From Porodaedalea pini (taxonomy: Eukaryota; Basidiomycota; Agaricomycetes; Hymenochaetales; Hymenochaetaceae), in contig NBAY01000026.1 of the NCBI GenBank assembly GCA_002794775.1, forward strand, positions 491,498 to 555,497: DNA of 64,000 nt, written 5' to 3'. Shown here in pieces: positions 59,541 to 64,000 of the stretch (its first letter is position 1; the number at the start of each line of letters is the position of its first letter). Both the position numbers and the translations under genes were made by a program. The notes beneath the pieces are model-generated. The model was not told the origin of the DNA. It worked only from the letters and a program-made list of their open reading frames with translations, and made no database searches.

Positions 59541-59828
59541 TGTTGGAACAAGGCTGGAATTACTTAGAACGATGGAAAGCCATGGAATGCGTTCGGAATG
59601 CATTCAAAAATATGTTGTCGTACTGGAATTACATAGAGTCTGTGGAATAATTGTAGAATCACATACCTGATCTTGGAATTCATAAGAATCTGCGGTGGAA
59701 AGATTGTCAAATAGAATCGGTAGAATAAAGATTAATAAGTATAGAATATGACCTGCAAAACGTCAGAGTGGTTACCAAAAGCAATTCAACTCAATTCAGT
59801 CGGAAGCGAAGGAACAGTAAGTAATGTA
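59541..59828. repeat. AT-rich zone with degenerate GGAATTACxTAGA repeats
   Basis: Variants of GGAATTACTTAGAA, GGAATTACATAGA and GGAATTCATAAGAA recur with GTAGAAT and ATAGAAT between the kinase and the last transposase exon. This is where the 3' subterminal repeats of a Plavaka element would be expected. The exact terminus and target duplication were not found. Confidence 0.45.
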
Positions 59829-62800
59829 TTAATAAACAGAGAAATGCGTACTACGATCCTTGAAGGAGTTTAAGTAGAAGGAATTACAAAGCTCTAGTAC
59901 ATTATTGCTTGTCCACTCCTGAGGAGCAACCTGTCCAAAACGAGGTATAAGATGTGCACTGCGATACAAGGCTTGAATTGGAATAATACTGAACTCTCTA
60001 GTCCCATCCGGATTGAAAGACCTAGCGACCTTATACATCCTGAAATTATTGTCTGGCTGGACGGAGAATTTGGAAAACCATTCTACATAAGCTAAGTGTT
60101 TGGGTATAGATGCTCGTATGTCCTCATCATGAAATAGAACTGGTAGCACTGATTCTGGGAGCGAAAAGACGGCGCGAACTTGCACGACACGAAATGCTAC
60201 AGGACTAAGTCAGATAGAATTAAAAATAAAAATAAAGCACATCAACGTTACATTGAATCTCCGTTCCTTGACATACACGAGCAAGACCTGTATCGAACCG
60301 ACCAGGAATGGGCCTTCCCTGACTGTCTTTGCGCGCAGGTTTAATGTGTATTGAATCTATTGTAGTAGAGTCGATCACATATTCACTGCAGAACTTGATT
60401 GTCTGGAACACCGGTAGTTTACGGAAAGGAAAGACGATGTCGTTTGCCACGAGCTCAACGGTCCTCCGCCGTAAATTAGGCTCCCTCTTGGCAACAATGT
60501 AGCGAGCAAGCGCAGCTTTAAAGTGAACAGCGCCATATGTTTCAACGAGATTGTCAAGTGACACAGCCTTTTGCGTAGGATGCTTCGTCATTTTGATCTT
60601 GAGGTCGCGTGCTATGTCAGGTGAATGCCATGGAGGTCGTAGAGGGGGATTAGCTGAATGCCATGCAATGCTAGTATGTAGCGCCGAAACTTTCTCCTTT
60701 CGCTCGAGCCACAGGGTCATTTGCGGCAGCTCATCCTTGTGATTTGTTGCTGCATATGCATCCTTTGCAAGGTCGATGTGTAAGCGTTCGGTGAACTGCG
60801 TGTTATAGTTGTCCGTAGTTCCTAGTTGCTTAATGCACGCCTCATAATGCTTCATCCAGTGGCATTTAATGAAGTTGAAGTTATCGCGCACCCCGAGATC
60901 GATAAAAATACTTTTGTTGTCGTGAAAACGACAAAGGGCATCCTGTAGCAGAGCAAGTGTCTCAGTGGAATGAATGGGGTACTGCGCAAGGTATGTGCAG
61001 TCAAGGAGTGCACGCGTAGCGCGTATGAGCCGAACGGGAGATTCATTATCGGGGAGGCGTATATCGATGAGTAAACCGAGGAGAAATTGACAGATTTGAC
61101 TGTGCTCAGTTCCACTGACTCTCGAGAGCTTCGTAATCCCCTTGTGGAAAACGCGCATGCCATGACTGGGAGGAATTCGACGGCAGCGAGCATCAAGTTC
61201 TGTTGCGCCTACAACACCTGTGATCCAGGAAACGATATGTTTGATGACACCTTGATGTAATTGATGAAGTATGTCGGCCGTGATAGACTGATATATGTCA
61301 AAGTATGGGAGATCGGCCCAGAAAGGGTTCTGAATTGGTTTCGTACGTATTTCCAAGCACGCTCGAGCATACCTCGTCGGATCGTCAGAGTCGAGAATAT
61401 CAAGAACGTCAAGGGCTCGTTCGAGGTCGCGAGGCGCATGTCTGTGATCAACACCAGCTCCAAGCTCATCATGAGGACATTGACATGTTGGACAATCACC
61501 GGTAATAGTCCCGGTCACCGCAACTTGCTCCTGATTATCGAGAGCAAGAGCCGCTATGATAGGGTGGCACCGCCGGACGAGCCCATCACCACCTGTCATG
61601 TGTATGCCATCCGCGCCTGTTCTCTCCAATGATCAAAAAACATATCGAAGGCAGCCGTGCAGGAGGTTAGCGAGGGTGCGGCGACGAGCAGCTTTGTTGG
61701 TGATGTGCTCGAGTCGGGTGGTAGGAAGATAAGCAAGTAATATTTGTGCGTGTCGCGAGGGTTTCTTGCGAATGTCCTTCGGGATGTTTCCGATGGTGAG
61801 ATACACAGGATACGCTGACTTCGTGCGGAAAAGCGTGATCTGAGTCTTGTCTAGTGATATTATGACGGGTATAATGGTGCCGCCTGGCGCTCTACGCTCG
61901 ACAGCTGTCTATATATGTATTTAGCTACAGCTTGCACAAGTATAAGTTTATTGTAACATACCTGAGTGTTCCACCACCATCGCGCAGTATGCATGTCGTG
62001 ATATACTCGGACTTGCATGTCCTCGTCGGCATAATGACGTTCGGGGAGAATAATAAGCTGAGAGGCAAATTCGGGTGCACCGAACAAAGCTCTGATGCAT
62101 TGCAGAACATCACGGCAATGCATGTCAAATGCTTCGCTGGCAACTACAATTTCACGACGTTGAAACTTGGGGCGACGCGTTGGTATCTGGCTGTCTATAA
62201 TCGCATTGAGTTGGCGTGAGTTACAGAACGAGAGTCCTAGCAGTTCGGGTATCTGGAACCGTAAGGCATATGATGATGGTCGAGCACCGTGAACACAATC
62301 ACGAATTACAAATATATAAACATAAGTTAGGGAACAATATCAACAAGCTCGAACAGAAACCGCACCCCCTCAATTTGGAGAAGCTCATCTAGAGCCGTGG
62401 AACCTGGCCCGCGGGTCTTAGCCCATTGTGCCACTTCCCAATCGCGTTTTGAAATAAAAGGAGCATATGGTCCTGCATTTTGCGAACCGGCCTGAACATC
62501 TTCCATGTATCGCTCGAACTCAGCGCGGCCGTCACGTCCATGCGGCCCCTGAAATTCCGCTCCGTTCCATTCACCCCCGTATACCCGTCTGGCTTCGTGC
62601 TGTACATCTTCATTTCCAGGATAGCGAACGATGCGGACTGGCTGATAGCGCAGTCTGCTCTCAGCAGCGCGACGCTGAACAAGAAGCGCTCGAATGTTAG
62701 GATCTCCCTCCTCCTCCCAACCTAATCCACCGGCGAGAGGAGGGTCTTGTGGCTGAGGTCTCTCGGGCTCCCACACTGCATCAAGGGTCTCCTCCTCGTC

Positions 62801-63233
62801 GAGTTCTGGATCGTAGCCTTCAACAACATCGTTATTCTCCCTATAAAAGAACAAGCATGAGCATTCATGTATTTCAGAGCGTGGACAATTGCATGATGCT
62901 ACTACAATGTGAAATGAAGTATACTTGCCTGTCGGCGTCCTCACGATCACTATCCGCCCCTTCTCCGTCATTTGCATATCCGAAATCACCTTCATCGTAA
63001 GCGTTCGCATCTCCGAAGAAGTCGCCGTTAAAACCATGAACTTCGGCATCATCGATTTCGCAGTCATTGTCGTCCGAACCTCCTTCGACTTCGCGTTGCA
63101 GACCAGCGAGATAGAAAAGATAGTAATGGTAGCAAGCCGATTGTTCGGGTTGTTCTCGCTGATGCTGTCTGAGGTCAATCTTGTAGACTCCGCATCCTGG
63201 ACAAGCGCGCTCTGGCATAGCGGTCTGTTGCAT
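59829..63233 (-). pseudogene. Plavaka-type (KDZ superfamily) transposase, one in-frame stop
   Basis: Exon 1 (63233-62929) has a Cys/His motif (CPGCGVYKIDLRQHQREQ) and an acidic stretch. Exon 2, from 62840, gives GPYAPFISKRDWEVAQWAKTRGPGSTALDELLQIEGV. Then REIVVASEAFDMHCRDVLQCIRALFG, YHDMHTARWWWNTQ, and after an intron GGTIIPVIISLDKTQITLFRTKSAYPVYLTIGNIPKDIRKKPSRHAQILLAYLPTTRLEHITNKAARRR. A TGA at 61635-61633 interrupts LRYVF and SLERTG. The frame resumes with CPTCQCPHDELG, FADILHQLHQG-type ITADILHQLHQGVIKHIVSW, and QFTERLHIDLAKDAYAATN. The final exon (60185-59829) reads LAYVEWFSKFSVQPDN. Intron 1 uses a GC donor. The whole order matches Plavaka transposases. The copy is probably inactive but young. 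Confidence 0.88.
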
Positions 63234-63354
63234 CCGTCGAGCTGTATCCTACGTTGTAGTGTGTGGTGCAGGATTTGTCGACTGTAAATAATAATAATAA
63301 AGTCAGCTTTTTTTTTTTGCAGTCTGCACTTACCATGCAGATGCCTCCTGGAGC

Positions 63355-63854
63355 CACAGTAACCGAGCGGTCGCTGTGAAGTATAGACACCAGCGGCTCG
63401 CTATGCAGCAGACCACTGTTGTCTATGCCCCCGAGCTAGCTCTGAGCCGGCTCTGCAGGGTCTTTCGGTAGGTCATCCGTTGACGATGTTGGTGGCGGGA
63501 TGTACACGTAGTACGTGACTCGTGAGCGTCTGACGAGCGTTATCTAAAGCGGCTAAGTCATGTGACGCGGTGACTAATTTGGAAGGTCCGCGACTTTAAT
63601 TAGCAGCCTAACTCTCCCACTGTCTCCCATCATCCACGTCCGCCACCCCTGTCCCTCCCTTCCTAACTGCGCTCCCATCGTCCTCCATCGCCGCATCGAC
63701 AACGACTCACCGCCACGCCTACCTGCCTCAAGACCATCCCCTACATCGAAAGACCTGGAGAGCCGGCTCAGAGCTAGCTCGAGGGCAGACGACGACGGGC
63801 TGCTGCATAGCGAGCCGTCAACGTCTATAGCGCAGTGACCGCTTGGTTGCTGTG
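63355..63854. repeat. imperfect ~110-bp inverted repeat upstream of the Plavaka gene
   Basis: 63355-63467 and 63747-63854 are inverted copies with about 279 bp between. The best part is the palindrome-like GAGCTAGCTCTGAGCCGGCTCT (20 bases of it shared exactly) next to GCTCGCTATGCAGCAG. It could form a long hairpin. It lies just upstream of the transposase start, so it may belong to the 5' end of the element. Confidence 0.7.
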
Positions 63855-64000
63855 TTTACGAGCGATATACATCAAGAACTACATCCTATTGGAACTTCCA
63901 TACCCACCGTTTTAACGGTTACCTGTCAACTTTAAGTCGAGTCTGCACGCAGATTCTCTTGTGAGTACACAATCGGACTTGCAATTTGCTCTAATTATCT
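63855..64000. other. right edge of window
   Basis: No supported feature in the last 146 bp. Confidence 0.4.

Noticed and set aside
1..64000. CRISPR array, bacterial operon signals, rRNA
   Set aside because: No regularly spaced repeats, no ribosome-binding pattern, and dense spliceosomal introns show a fungal nuclear sequence.

Overview
The window looks like a basidiomycete (Agaricomycetes) chromosome segment. Genes are split by many 50-60 nt GT-AG introns. They include families typical of mushroom-forming fungi: a microsomal P450 tandem array, a DUF6533-like seven-helix membrane protein, a Plavaka (KDZ) transposase and an APH-like kinase. The only RNA gene recognised is an intron-containing tRNA-His(GUG). 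All calls come from reading the sequence; no database search was run.

Layout. (1) 0.6-13.8 kb and 26.9-31.4 kb: a P450 array with four apparently intact paralogues (619-2885 -, 5857-8146 +, 11559-13842 +, 26873-29122 -; 575-586 aa, ten exons each) and two wrecked copies (10126-10990 +, 30222-31385 -). Two small TA-flanked inverted-repeat elements (8445-8878 and 8976-9860) sit inside the array. (2) 14.3-26.4 kb: two same-strand paralogues of a fungal family unknown to me (14317-15339, 25331-26384) flank a 9,360-bp mobile element (15462-24821). Its ends are inverted arms of exactly 2,000 bp, each carrying a five-exon Tc1/mariner (IS630-like) transposase gene. The 5.36-kb core carries two divergent genes: an AT-hook/SAM-like protein and a coiled-coil protein with an R/S/Y-rich repeat tail. 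This is the most unusual structure in the window. (3) 32.5-36.3 kb: a decayed aldo/keto reductase followed by an intact zinc alcohol dehydrogenase. (4) 37.5-43.2 kb: a proline/serine-rich RRM-like protein and a DUF6533-like membrane protein. (5) 46.7-49.5 kb: a divergent glutathione S-transferase/GNAT acetyltransferase pair. (6) 52.5-58.2 kb: an NmrA-like Rossmann protein broken by a frameshift, a fragment of a second copy, and a large APH-fold kinase-like protein. (7) 58.5-63.9 kb: a TKL-like kinase whose 5' part is lost or broken next to a Plavaka transposase gene, and a ~110-bp inverted repeat upstream of that transposase.

How the genes may work together. The P450s, ADH, GST, GNAT and the AKR relic suggest a xenobiotic or secondary-metabolite oxidation neighbourhood. 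No terpene synthase, PKS or NRPS backbone gene is visible, so a defined biosynthetic cluster is not supported. The transposon content, frequent pseudogenes and recent duplications suggest a fast-evolving accessory region.
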